From contig JAHQIY010000008.1 in the NCBI GenBank assembly GCA_019054805.1, positions 3,271,501 through 3,335,500 of the forward strand: a stretch of DNA of 64,000 nucleotides, read 5' to 3'. This document shows positions 37,121-48,358 of this stretch, in pieces. Position 1 is the first letter of the stretch, and each line of letters starts with the position of its first letter. Origin of the DNA: Brachionus manjavacas (Eukaryota > Rotifera > Eurotatoria > Ploima > Brachionidae). The translations under genes were made by a program, and so were the position numbers. The notes beneath the pieces are model-generated. The model saw only the letters and a list, made by a program, of their open reading frames with translations, was not told the origin of the DNA and made no database searches.

Positions 37121-37991
37121 TTAAGAAAAATAAGCTTGAAAAAGAATTAAAAAAAAAAGAAGCTTTAAGTTATAAAAATTTGATACTTTACCGTTCTGAT
37201 TTGGTAAACCCAGAGAAGCAACATTTGTATTTACATTATTTCTGATTGAGGATTCTGTAAAAATTGGGTTAATAAGACTTATGAATTGTTGAATAGAGCG
37301 AGATAAAATACGTAATTCAGTCAGAACTTGATTATTAACGCTTATTAGATCGCTTGATTGAGTCTGCATGTCAGCAATCACTCTTCCATCAATGTTCTGA
37401 GGTAGATTTTGCTCCGATATGGGCCGGTTTTGAGTGTTTGAGTTGGGCATTTGGCCATTTGAATGGTTGAGTTGGGTTTGGGAGCCAAAATGTTGCCTCA
37501 TTTGTTGTTCAGTCCCTCCGGGTGTTGTCGGAATATTGTCTCTCCTAAACATTATTTCCCTCAACTCGGAAATTTGATGATGGGTACTATTCAATTGAGT
37601 CTGCATGTCAGCAATCACTCTTCCATCAATGTTCTGAGGTAGATTTTGCTCCGATATGGGCCGGTTTTGAGTGTTTGAGTTGGGCATTTGGCCATTTGAA
37701 TAGTTGAGTTGGGTTTGGGAGCCAAAATGTTGCCTCATTTGTTGTTCAGTCCCTCCGGGTGTTGTCGGAATATTGTCTCTCCTAAACATTATTTCCCTCA
37801 ACTCGGAAATTTGATGATGGGTACTATTCAATTGAGTCTGCATGTCAGCAATCACTCTTCCATCAATGTTCTGAGGTAGATTTTGCTCCGATATGGGCCG
37901 GTTTTGAGTGTTTGAGTTGGGCATTTGGCCATTTGAATGGTTGAGTTGGGTTTGGGAGCCAAAATGTTGCCTCATTTGTTGTTCAGTCCCT
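37121..37991 (-). CDS. Protein of 79-residue tandem repeats
   Basis: The frame runs - strand and covers nearly three copies of a 79-residue repeat. Landmarks in each are MRQHFGSQTQLN, NGQMPNSNTQNRPISEQNLP, NIDGRVIADMQTQLNSTHHQ and FRRDNIPTTPGGTEQQ. The copies are almost identical in protein and DNA, so they duplicated recently. After the last copy comes a unique C-terminal part, TELRILSRSIQQFISL and NVASLGLPNQNG, ending at a possible donor (gtaaag) near 37,189. The protein is Gln/Asn-rich and polar, with a helical segment (ISELREIMF). I do not recognise the family. Degenerate relatives nearby, always among transposon relics, suggest an element-encoded ORF1/gag-like protein, but that is inference. 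The true start is not clear. Confidence 0.5.
37356..37991. repeat. 237-bp tandem repeat, about 2.7 copies
   Basis: The word ttccatcaat recurs at 37,384, 37,621 and 37,858, exactly 237 bp apart. Units differ by very few bases (for example gaatggttgag against gaatagttgag). 237 is 79 codons, so copy-number change keeps the reading frame. Confidence 0.92.
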
Positions 37992-38387
37992 TTGGGTTTT
38001 GTCAGAATATTATGTTTTTGATTTTCTTACAAAATTTGTTAGCCAATTTTTGTTATATTTTTGTTACTTTTAATTATTTGTTTTTAAAGTCAATTAAATC
38101 CTAATTTGATTTTCGAATTTAAAATAATATGACCTTTGCTATTACTTTTTATAATTTATAAAAAAATTTGACAGTCAATCGTTATGTCTTCTTTTAATGA
38201 GGATGTTAATTTAGTTTCGACCATGAAATTATAAGCAGAAAAAAGATTAATAAGCATATTTTATATTTTTGAAAATTTTTACTTTTTTATTTTCTTTTGA
38301 TGATTTTTAATTTACTTTAAAGTTGCAATTGTTTAATTAAAAAATGATAAGATTATTAAAAATTCTTTAAAAATTTTTAGGAATGGT

Positions 38388-38795
38388 TTAATTGGTTGTT
38401 AATTTAAAGAAATAATTTATTTTTAAACATACCGACTGATTTTTGAAAATAATATAAACGAATATAAGACAAAATTTTTTTTTTGTGCCAAATAAGATTA
38501 AACGAAAATTTAAAAGAAAAAAATTTAAAAAAATCAGCTCCTGTTCCAAAAATTCATCTAGAAAACGAATAAGGGAGTTCAATATTTGGTGGATTGTGGA
38601 AACCAAAAAAAAAATTGTGTATATAATCACTCTTCCATCAATGTTCTGAGGTTTATTTTGCTCCGATATGGGCCGGTTTCTAGTGTTTGAGTTGGACATT
38701 TGGCCATTATCAGTTAATTCAGTATTCAAACGAGTATTGGTATGATCCTGAAGGAACAATTTATCATGATGAAGGCACAACCATTGAACAATCAA
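38388..38795 (-). pseudogene. Degenerate relative of the 79-residue repeat
   Basis: A - strand frame contains NGQMSNSNTRNRPISEQNKP and QNIDGRVI, plainly the same repeat with substitutions, flanked by unrelated sequence. It is a partial, probably non-functional copy about 0.6 kb upstream of the main tandem block. Confidence 0.6.
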
Positions 38796-38824
38796 GAGAA
38801 GAACAAGAATGTTGAAACTATGAT

Positions 38825-39010
38825 CATGATATGATTTGAAATCAATTGATATCAGCTAATATCAGGAAAATTAATTTTTTTTATATATTTCTACATTTGG
38901 AAATTCAATTTTTGAATCACCTGATATCGAATGATAATAGCTGATATGAGGAAAGTTTAAAAAAATGATTTTAAATGATTTCAGATGATATGATGTGACA
39001 AGTTAATTAA
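38825..39010. repeat. Short repeats of tgatatca-like words
   Basis: The palindromic word tgatatca and variants (gatatcag, tgatatga) occur many times in under 200 bp, on both sides of an AT-rich tract. I do not recognise the element. Confidence 0.35.
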
Positions 39011-39300
39011 ACATGAGAATACCTATGCATTTAGTAGACGAGTACCATCATGAAAAACCTTTATGAGAAGAAAACAATTTTTTGTGATGAAGAATCAGGA
39101 AAAATTCCTAACATTTACACAGAAGAACCACTTTTAATTTTTCTTAGGAATGGCAAACACTCCCCGGGAACAAACTTGTTCACAAAGCAAGTAAAACGAG
39201 TAGAGAGTCAGGCTTCACGCTACATATGTATGATATAAGGAAGATTTAATTTTTTACTCTGACTAAAGAGGCTGTGCACTGACCGTTTCCAAACCACATT

Positions 39301-39815
39301 TAGGAACAAAAATTATTGAGAAAGCTCATGTATTAGGACACTTTCAAAAAGAAACCACAGTTTAAGGTATTAGGGAAAACTAAAGAAGGATTTCTTGGAA
39401 TCTTGGTAATTAGCGAATACCTTACCAAGTATCCATACTTTGAACCCATTAAAAGTAAAACAGCTTTAGGAATCGCTGATCACCTATGGAAATTTATAGG
39501 CTTGTTTGGTCCTCCAAAGCTAATTCATTCAGACCAGGGGACATAGTTTAACAACAGAATCGTAGAAAATCTCATTAGCAGAATTGGCGCCGAAAATGTT
39601 GTAAAATCAGCATACCATCTCAGGACAAACGGTCAGGTTGAAATATTTAATGGAGAATTCGTTAAAAGTTTAAGGAGACTTTGCGAACATAATAATGAAG
39701 ACTGGCCTAAATGGATACAATGTTAATTGCATATAGAACTTGAGATCAAACATCGACATTATTCTCACCATACGAGTTAATGTTCGGACGAAAAATGAAC
39801 AGATTTAGAAACTGG
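39301..39815 (+). pseudogene. Ty3/gypsy-type integrase relic
   Basis: The + strand reads KAHVLGHFQKETT, a remnant of the zinc-binding HHCC region, then EYLTKYPYFEPIKSKTA, GLFGPPKLIHSDQGT, SAYHLRTNGQVEIFNGE and, after stops, SPYELMFGRK. These match the order of motifs in Ty3/gypsy integrases, including the second catalytic Asp in HSDQGT and the Glu in QVEIFN. In-frame stops and frame changes show it is dead. No LTRs or primer site were found. Flanking 39,050-39,240 (MKNLYEKK...) is open but not recognised. Confidence 0.8.
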
Positions 39816-40672
39816 TCTTCTGTAGATTCAGAATTTAATCATAACGCACTTGATGAAAATTAAATTTTTGAGATGAGTCTTTAAAATTTAATACCATGGT
39901 ACTATTAATGTAATGTGTCTCACAAAAAATGACAATTATACCGTGAGGATGCAATAAAAAATAATTTAACAGATACCTTCCCTCGTCAGCGATTAAAAAT
40001 AGACATCGTCAAAAACAACAGGGAAACAAAAATTATAATATTACAATTTTGAAAACCAATCTTTGAAAAGAAAACTTTCTAAAATTAAAATCATTTGTTA
40101 CAATTTTTACCTTTAGCTTTTTCAAATTTTTTATATTTCTCTCACAAAAACATATAAATATGCTTTTCTATCTGTTCTTTGATAAATCTTTCGGCACCTA
40201 TTTAAAAAATCAAATAAATCAAAAATAAAAACATTCTTCCTTGATAAATTCTTGTATATTTAAGAACCAAATCAAGTGTATTCAGAGGCCGATTTGATTT
40301 TCGGATGAACATATATTTTTAAAATATTTTTGACTGTCATTGAGACTGTGTATTAGGCTAAGTAACATTTTGAAAAATCAATTTGTCCAAGAGATTCGCA
40401 GCCATTCACTCAAACCAAATTGATGTATTTGTCTTAAATAAAATTTTTAATTTATTATATTGAGTTAATTATTTTTATTAGAATAAATAAAATAATATAA
40501 AATTTAGAATGTTATTTTAATTAAAATGTAAATTTTTGTTTATCATTTGCCTCTTCACGAGAAACTGCATAAACTAGATGATTTTTTTTTTCAAAACCTC
40601 CTTCTTCAGTGAAAATCTCTTCATCCGAAAATATGATTGATAATTTTAAATTTTTTGTTTTTTTTTAAATTT
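39816..40672. other. Region without recognised genes, possibly the rest of the gypsy-like relic
   Basis: No coding motif seen after the integrase relic. Some of this could be its decayed 3' end or LTR, but no repeated partner was found in the window. Confidence 0.35.
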
Positions 40673-40979
40673 AGTGGAATATTATGCTGCAGAAAATGCT
40701 GGTTTTGTGTATTTGTGTTTATGACCATTACTCCGAAACTGGAAGGCATTTTATTCCCTCAAAAGATTCTCAATAGTTCCTGATGAGCTTATTATATTTT
40801 GTCAACTAAGAATTATTTCCCACAATTCAGTAAATTGTTGATGGGGATTTGTGTGAAGCATATTAAATTGCGTCTGCTTGTCAGTAATTAATTTCTCATC
40901 TTTATTTTGTGGAATATTATGCTGTGGAACATGCTGGATTAAAGTATTTCGTTATGGCATTTGTCCATTTGAACCATTA
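40673..40979 (-). pseudogene. Two degenerate units of the 237-bp repeat family
   Basis: The word gtggaatattatgctg recurs at about 40,673 and 40,909, close to the 237-bp period. The + strand still shows tgatgggga, gcgtctgcttgtcag and ggcatttgtccatttga, the counterparts of the main repeat. The second unit is cut exactly where the pogo-like terminus begins. Confidence 0.55.
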
Positions 40980-42713
40980 CAGTCAACTCTCTTTAATTCG
41001 TATTAAAATAGCCCTCTTAAAAATCAATCCGGATTAAATTATACGATTAAATGAATAAACCGGAAAAATAAAAAAAAAATTTATAAATTTACAATTTAAA
41101 TACGGATTAATTTACAAAATTTTTATTAGAAAAAAACAACTTTTTGACATTTAATCAATTTAAATATATTATAAAAATTTAACTTTCGTGTTTAATAAAA
41201 TTGTCTAATTTATTTTGAGTTAATACGGTATCTTTAAAAAAAATTACACGGTATTTAGAATAAGATAAATTTTCAGAATCCTTATCATTAAATGAACTAG
41301 AACTTTCTATATATTTACAAAACATTTTAAATCCTTCAAACGCCTTATCAAAGGGTATTTTTTCAGCTTCAAGCTCGACTTGAATCTCCTCTTCTATCAC
41401 ATCACTCGCGGACAATGAACAGACAATAACTCACTCGTCGATTCGCTCTCGTCTGATTCAATGAATTCTTTAGCCGAGCAAACATAGTCATAATAACCAC
41501 TACCCAGTCTTTTTAAAAGATCATCAAGACAACATAAACTAGCGGTTTCGTCAAAAATTTGGTTTGATCACAAGTAATTTTTTTTTCTACAATATCACAT
41601 TTATTGGAACAATTTTTAATACAATCAGAGTCTACTAATCTCCATGCTCTTTTAACCATCAAAAGAGCTTGTTTTAAATCTGGTAGTTTGGCTTCATTGA
41701 ACAATTCAAAAGACTCGAAAAGACTCTTCGAGTAATTTTCGATAATGACACTTAAACGTCCGTATGATTCCCGCATCACACGGTTGTAAAACTGAAGTAC
41801 AATTTGGAGGCAAATATCTAACAATAACATGACTTAAATCATGCTCAGTTCCATGCGCAGACGCATTATCTACTAATAACAATACTTTGCGGTTAGGTTT
41901 TAATATTTTAATTTGATCATTAAATTTTTTTACAAAATGTCTCTAAAAACGATTGCAGTTATCCATGCATTACTGTTATATAATATGGCAATATGTCGCT
42001 TGGTTTACAATTTTTAAAGCAATGTGAACGCTTGTATTTACCTATTACAATAGGTTCTAGTTTATGTTTACCAGTCAAATTTGTTCCGATTGCAATAGTT
42101 ATTCGTTCTTTGTTTACCTTGAACTTGTTGAGTCTAGAGTGTTTTGTTTGGCTCTAGCTTGAAAAATAGTGCTGTCTCGTCAATGTTGTAGATATCATCA
42201 AGGTCAAAGTCTTTAGTCCAATTTTTAATTTTTTTTCTCCCATCATTAATAAATTCAGAAGAAACTGAACCAGATTCGCCGTGCAGTTTTATATTGCTAA
42301 TATGGTTCCTTCTTTTGAATTTGTCAAGTAAAATATTTGAAATCTTTAATATTTAGCATAATTCAAAATTCATTTGCTTTAGATATTAAAATATCATCTG
42401 ATATTGGTTAACCAATAAAAAACTTTTCATTAAACCATAAAAATAGTGCATCTTCAAGTTCAGGGTTTTTACTATTTCGTATTCGATACGAATTGATTGA
42501 TTCGGAATTCAAATAATTTTTTCTTATTTTTAGTATATCGCTCATGGGAATGGTTGGTATAGTTTGTTTGAATTTTTCAGAAAAATATTTGCACAAATAA
42601 TTTTGTTTAGACCCAGGATTATCAGATTCAAAAAAACAAATTTCCCTCTTTTGTTCAATTGTCAACTCCATCTTTTTTCTTTTAAGCTTAATTTGATTGT
42701 TCAAAAGCCTCAT
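40980..42713 (-). pseudogene. pogo/Tigger-type transposase relic
   Basis: On the - strand the order is MELTIEQKREICFF and LCKYFSEKF (CENP-B-like helix-turn-helix), ELEDALFLWF, DIYNIDETALFFK, PNRKVLLLVDNASAH, RYLPPNCTSVLQPCDAGIIR and, in another frame, LPDLKQALLMVKRAWRLV. This is the classical pogo/Tigger layout with the DDE/D residues in DET, DNA and D-GI. At least two frame changes and stops break it. At 40,980 the sequence cagtcaactctctttaattc, preceded by TA, resembles a Tigger terminal inverted repeat and marks the 3' end. The matching 5' terminus was not found; the coding start abuts a reverse transcriptase relic near 42,690. Confidence 0.85.
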
Positions 42714-44700
42714 GATGCAACATGTTGGAAGGAGTATTATATTTTAACTTGAGTATAGCTCTGACTGCTGTATTCTAAATTGCTTGTAGTTTTTTGATAT
42801 TATTTACTGAAAATGAATTTAAGCAAGGAAAACAATAGTCTAAAAACGATCCGACTAAAGATTTATATAAAGTTCCTAGTGTGTTTTGATTGAGACCCCA
42901 TTTTTTATTTGACAATATCTTAATAATATTTAACCTTTTATTGCGGCGTTCTTTGATTTCGTCTACCAGTACATTAATGTTTAACTTAGAATCAAATTTT
43001 AAACAAAGAAACTTGATTTCTTTTTGGCTCATTAATCTGTTTCCATAAATTTTTAAGTTTAGATCATCACTCTCTCTTTGATATCTAGAAAAGACTACTG
43101 AACACGACTTTTCTACTGATATCTTCATTTTCCATTTAATAAGCCATTGTTCTAGTTCGTTGGTGTATTTATTTATCTTATTTTCTACGTTCCCCTTTTT
43201 GTTATAAATAGAATTTAACTAGATCATCTGCGAAAAGCAGAGAGTATTCATTATTTGTTTTATTTCTTTTGGGGATGTCATTAATATATATACTAAATAA
43301 TTTATTTATTTATTTAAATAAGAAAGCCGCAACTAGGGCGATTTTGGGAGTTGGAGCGTCAATCGCGGACCTCCAGTACTCTTATTAAAATTACTAGTAT
43401 ATTTACAATTGTTCAAAAGTAATTATAAATTTTGCCAAGTAAAATACAAATAAAAATATAAAAAAAATAATAAAAAAAATAGTTTGAAATACTAAATAAA
43501 AGAGGAATAATTACTGAGCCTTGAGGAACACCTGCAGTTATTTGATATTCTTAGCTTAGGTGAACATTCACATTTCCCTTGAATCTCCTAGAATCTAAAA
43601 AGTTCGCCGGTGTTTTCTAAATCCAGACTGCTCCTGGATAAGGAGTGAATTTAGTTCCAAAAAACCGTATAATCTTGAGTATACTATTCCAGTAACTTTC
43701 CTAGACAACTCGTTATGCTAATTGGTCTATAATTTAAAGGGTCTTGTACAGTAATGGCCTTTTTCTCAATCATAGTAATATTCGAAGTTTTATACGCTTT
43801 CGGGACTTTACCTTCTCTAAGAGATTAATTTAAAAAGTTCTAAGATTTCTATTAATGAATTTCTTGGTAAATTTTTTAGCATCAAATTATGAATTTGGTC
43901 AGGTTGTGATTCCGCTTCATTTTTCAATCTTTTTAAAGCCATAATTAATTCATTTAAGCAAATTGGATCATTAAAATTAGACTGATCATAATTTCTAAAG
44001 AATTCAGAGTTAGAATTAAGTTTTTCGAAATCTTTATCAAGATCTATTAAATCAGAATTAGAAGAGACTTTTAATTCAAATATAAGTTGATTAAATTTTT
44101 TCTTGAGCTTTTGAAAGCGAGTTTTTTGGAAGTTTCTTCTTACTTTCCTACGTTCTTTAATTAAATTAACAATATCCGGGGGAAGACTGGATTTGTAGAT
44201 TTTCTGAGAAATGTAAGGAATACTTTTATGTGATGCATAAATGATTTTTTCTGTAACTTTATCATTTAGTTGATGAGAGACCTTTAGTGATATTAACTAT
44301 TTGGGAATTTAAAATCTCGCTTAAGAATTGCCAGTTTGCTTACTTAAAGTTTTTTAGCTGTAGATATATTTTTTAATTGATAGCCCATAGAAATTGATGC
44401 TTCGATTGAGAAATGGTCACTAGTCATTTCTTGACTATTTAAGACATTGAAGTCGGTAATTTTGTCAATTAATGAAGTTGAAACTAAAAAAAGTTCAAGA
44501 ATTTCAAGGTAATTCCTATTGAAAATATTGAAAGTAGGGCGCTTATCATTGATTACTGAATAGTCTAGCTCATTAATTATTCTTTTCAGCATTATTCCAT
44601 TTTCATTTTCCCCTACGCAGCCTCATTGCTTTGTTCTAGCGTTTAGATCAGCACCTAAAATGTAGTTTTTACATTTATTATTAATTGTTTTAAAAAGCTC
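42690..44700 (-). pseudogene. Non-LTR retrotransposon endonuclease-reverse transcriptase relic (Jockey/CR1-like)
   Basis: Reading on the - strand: NYILGADLNART and MTSDHFSIEASI (end of an APE-type endonuclease), then VPKAYKTSNITMIEKK, NYRPISITSCLGKLLE, AGVPQGSVIIPLLF, YINDIP, SLLFADD (catalytic Asp pair), FLCLKFDSKLN, LGTLYKSLVGSFLDYC and LQAI*NTAVRAIL at the end. Motif order and spacing fit a Jockey/CR1-type element. Several stops and frame changes, and a 188-bp insertion between GVPQGS and YINDIP, make it inactive. Upstream it runs in frame into a 237-bp-family repeat fragment, and downstream it is cut by the pogo-like relic. Confidence 0.88.
43290..43499. mobile_element. SINE-like insertion (188 bp) with 11-bp target duplication
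   Basis: The 11 bases atactaaataa occur at 43,290-43,300 and again at 43,489-43,499. The intervening 188 bp interrupt the reverse transcriptase relic, whose text joins perfectly across one copy of the duplication. The insert has a (TTTA)n run at its left end, equal to a (TAAA)n tail on the - strand, and a GC-richer core with gccgcaactagggcgatttt. No clear tRNA A and B boxes were identified, so the source RNA is unknown. Confidence 0.75.
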
Positions 44701-44729
44701 AAAGTTCAGAAGATTATTGGAAAATTTTT

Positions 44730-44812
44730 GATGGGTATTTGTCTGAAGTATGTTCAATTGGGTCTGCATGTCAGCAATTAATCTCCCATCTATGTTTTGT
44801 GGACTTTAGTCT
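44730..44812 (-). pseudogene. 237-bp repeat family fragment next to the endonuclease relic
   Basis: The - strand reads ADMQTQLNILQTNTHQKF, equivalent to ADMQTQLNSTHHQ of the main repeat. The frame stays open into the endonuclease segment at 44,700. It may be a genuine ORF1-to-ORF2 vestige or a chance junction. Confidence 0.5.
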
Positions 44813-45355
44813 TTCAAGCGATAATGGTGGACACTCTTTTTTATTTAAAAATAAAAAATAGAGATAAAAAAATTAAATAAATTTTTATTATCAATTGAAT
44901 TATTCTAATACATTTTTAGCTTAAATAATTAGAATAAAATAAGAAAGAAGTAAGAAAAAGAAAAGGTGAGAGAAAGGTGATTTGGTTTATTTCAAGGTAT
45001 TTTTATTTGTATTTTACATAATTAAGAAAATTATGGATGTAATCTATGTAAAATTTGGGAAACATTTTAAATAACTCAATAAAGTGTAGATTAACATTAT
45101 TTTTTTTTCTTTGTTTAAATAGAGATAGAATTAAATCTAGATTTTTCAGTGTAAAAGAGATGATAAATGTAGAAAAAAAAAAGGAAAATATTAATTTACC
45201 AAGAGAATTAAACCTTAGACTTCCTTGAGTATAAAATTAATTGCTGTTTCTTAAATTATATTGTTTTTCAAGAGATTTGTTCATTATAAGTTGAGTTTTA
45301 AGTGGAAATGGCGATTCTAGGTTCTTTTAAATTTTATAAGAAAAACAGCAAAGCC
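44813..45355. other. AT-rich region without recognised genes
   Basis: No coding motif recognised in about 540 bp. Confidence 0.45.
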
Positions 45356-46330
45356 TTATAAACACCCTATGTGAAATCCGTAAATACCTAGAATTTCAAG
45401 ATTATTATTAATTGTTTTGAAATCATCAGGATAATTAACTTGGGCTTTGAAGCGAATCAATTTAAAAAGTGAAATATAATATGAATTGAATAGAGATTGA
45501 GTAGCTAGTTTGGAGAAATAGATGGCAAGTGATAAACAGTAATCAAAGTGGGTCAAGAAGAACGTTTTAAAAAATTGTATTTTTACTGGTTTTGAAAGAA
45601 AGAATAATTGCTTAATTGAGTTTAGCTTTTTATTAAAAGTAGCTTTTAGATTGCTAACGTGACTAGTAAAAGTTAATTTTTTAACACCTAAAAGCTTGAA
45701 TTCAGGTACATATTCGATTTCGAATGATTTAAAAGAATAAATTTCGAATAATTGGGCGCTCAGGATAAAATATCGAAAAAAAAGACAAATGAAAATACCA
45801 CAGTCATAAAGGTTAGTCTGAACTGGAAAAGAAACATTAGAGTAACACCAGTTATCTATGTTCAGGTTAAGGTCGCTAAGCATTAATGACAAAAATTTGT
45901 TAACCTCCTGATAATAAGTGTATCTGTTTGTACCTAGAGAGTCATTTAAGATTATTGTTGACTTTGAGAAATCCAGAATTATTATAAGGTTGGAATTTTA
46001 AGTAAATTGTATTTACTTACTTTATTGAGCTTTTTTGTGAACATTTTTGACATTTAATGAGAAAAGAGATGCTGAGGATGAGAAAAAACATTTTTCAGAA
46101 GTAGAAAGAGAAGTAACAAGGTTAAAATAAAAATCAATTATGTTGTCGTTTAACCATTTTGTTTTGTTGAGCGATTATAAATCATGGAACGTTAACTATG
46201 TGTTGAATCCTGCTACTGCTAGATTATAGTCATATTCCCAATTTGTTTTTGGTTCCAAAATATCATTTTGATCAAACATCGGCTGAATTTCGGCTTAATT
46301 TGTCAGGGTCTTGTTTACTGCTTCTTCGGT
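45356..46330 (-). pseudogene. ULP1-type (C48) protease relic running into a reverse transcriptase tail
   Basis: On the - strand KTNWEYDYNLAVAGFN and, after stops, TKWLNDNIIDFYFNLV (start of a ULP1/SENP domain) are followed by ILNDSLG (catalytic Asp) and PVQTNLYDCGIFICLFF (oxyanion Gln and catalytic Cys). The HW motif with the catalytic His is not present where expected. The same 178-codon frame (45,356-45,892) then continues with FKLLGVKKLTFTSHVSNL and FLTHFDYCLSLAIYFSK, the C-terminal region of a non-LTR reverse transcriptase. ULP1 proteases occur in several transposon types. Here a deletion or nested insertion could have joined two elements. In-frame stops upstream show decay. Confidence 0.75.
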
Positions 46331-46740
46331 CGTTCCGGGACGAATGGAGTCGGCTGAGTCGCTCAAACTCTTAAGGTAAATTGCTTCGGCTGAGTTGTTC
46401 AATGCTTTGTAGACTGTTTTTTTTTATTGCTTCGGGACTGTTTTGTTCAACTGATTCATCGAGATCAATGAGGAGATGATCTCTTTTGTTTGCAGCTTGC
46501 AGAACAAATATCAGTGCTGTTGATCAATGGACTGCGGTTTGGTTAGATGGTTAGTAACAATATGGTTGATTGACGGTTCTGCTCTTATGTTGGTTTTGTA
46601 GAAGCGCTTTGTTTTTTTTAATCAATCTTGGTCTTCTCATCACTGCGCACACGCCACTCAAAGGGACTATCCGCAGGTAGTTTGCTGTTTAATTCGACGC
46701 ATGCGTTGTGTTCAAGTTTGAGGCCGAGGCGTTCATTAAA

Positions 46741-46799
46741 TATTGTAAACACAAATATTGCTCCTCTGGGTTTACCAAATCGGAACGGTTAAGTATTGA
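46741..46799 (+). pseudogene. Inverted relative of the repeat-protein C-terminus
   Basis: The 59 bases from about 46,741 (aaatattgtaaacac...) match, with six mismatches, the reverse complement of the segment around 37,183-37,241 that encodes NVNTNVASLGLPNQNG. Similarity fades just after the donor-like gtaaag/gttaag. It lies on the opposite strand to the main copy. Confidence 0.6.
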
Positions 46800-48358
46800 A
46801 GATACAGATGGAGGTTTTGGATAAGATAAACAAGGAACGGCCAGAAGTAAAATTACACAGCCTTAATTGTAAACGTTTGTAGTATGAATTGTGCTTTTCA
46901 TACTGACAAAAAACATTAAGACTTAAAACTGACGATTTAAATTTTTTTTTATTTTGAGTTTCTTACACTTGGCACTGATCACTTGTTTTTTTTTTCTTTG
47001 GTCACGTAATAAATTCTTTAGTCACTTAATTTTTTACCTTTTAAACTTCTGGTCATATATTTTTCCTTCTAAAATTTGATAACCAGTCTTGACCAGTCAA
47101 GACGAGTTAGACTTGTCACAGAAAAAGCATACTATTACTACTACTACTAAAATTTAGATTCCAACTTTAAAATTAAAAATTTTTATTCTAGAGCAACTTA
47201 ATCGTTATCCTTGTTCCTGCCTTTCGCTTATTAGATTTGAATTTGGTACAAAATTTAGTAAATTTCCAGCATCCATGTCTGAAACTTCAATGAATTTTAA
47301 TTTAAAAAAAGTAAAATTTTAAATTTTAAAAAGATTCTGCTTTAAAACTAAAAGTAAATGATAATGTTTAGTAAATTTGAAATAAAAGCGTATTTGAAAT
47401 TTGCTTTTATTAGAAGAAAAGATGATTAAAGACGCAGAATTTAATAAAGCTAATTCCAAAGGCACAATGAACGAAACTGCTTATTTTAAATTGAAAAATA
47501 GAATCATATTATTTTAATTATTTTTTTCAACTTTTATTTAATCTACTACATTAATTAAGTTCTTTTGGTCTTAAATCCTCATTTAAATCATACCATTTTA
47601 TCAATATCTTTTTAACACTGTAATGACCAAACTCAAAGTAAAACTTTTCTAGGAAGTTAAATTTACGAAAAATCTCTTGCTAAATTAATTTTTTTTTTTA
47701 ATCTTATAGATTTTTGTATAATGAACAAAATATAATAAATATTTAAAAGTCTAATAGGGCTTCCTAAAAGCTTCAATTTCCTTTAATTTATATATTTTAG
47801 CTTTAAATTCTATGTCTGCATTTTTTTACCAAGTTTTAAAACTGCTTCTTTACATGCTACATAATCGAATTTAAAAACTCAGTTTGATAGCGATAGCATA
47901 ATATTTGATATATTGCACATTCCCTCAACAGAACAATACTTTTCACTGAGATTGTGACAATTAAAAAGATGGACATTGATCTTCGAAGATTAAATAAAAA
48001 ATTGTTAAAAAGAATTTAAAAAAAATTTCAAAGTGTCAAGTTAATTTTGAAAAGAATGTCTTTTGAACAAAATGTCTAGGTTAAAATAGGCAATGACTTA
48101 AAAATTTTCATTTTTTTCTAAAATAAATTTTAAAATTAAATCAACCGATTAAGCTGATTTTGAAAAATTGGACAATATAAATCAATTTAGTTTATTTAAT
48201 TTACAATTTGATTTAAATTTCTAACAGTAAATTAAAGACTATTTTACATGCTTTATTGTAGACAAGAAATTTCCACTTTTTACATGGTAACCAAGTCATG
48301 AAGAAAATTTTTTTTCAACTATTTATTTAAATAATTTTAACTCGCATATTTATTTAAA
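46800..48358. other. AT-rich intergenic region upstream of HAUS4
   Basis: No coding segment recognised. It must hold the promoter of the gene at 48,359, but no clear element was picked out. Confidence 0.45.

Noticed and set aside
37356-37991. CRISPR-like array
   Set aside because: Units are 237 bp, contiguous and coding, with no spacers, and the genome is eukaryotic.
41513-41830. 105-codon - strand frame as an independent gene
   Set aside because: Its first half is a wrong-frame reading of the pogo transposase motif RYLPPNCTSVLQPCD and its second half is the same transposase after a frame change.
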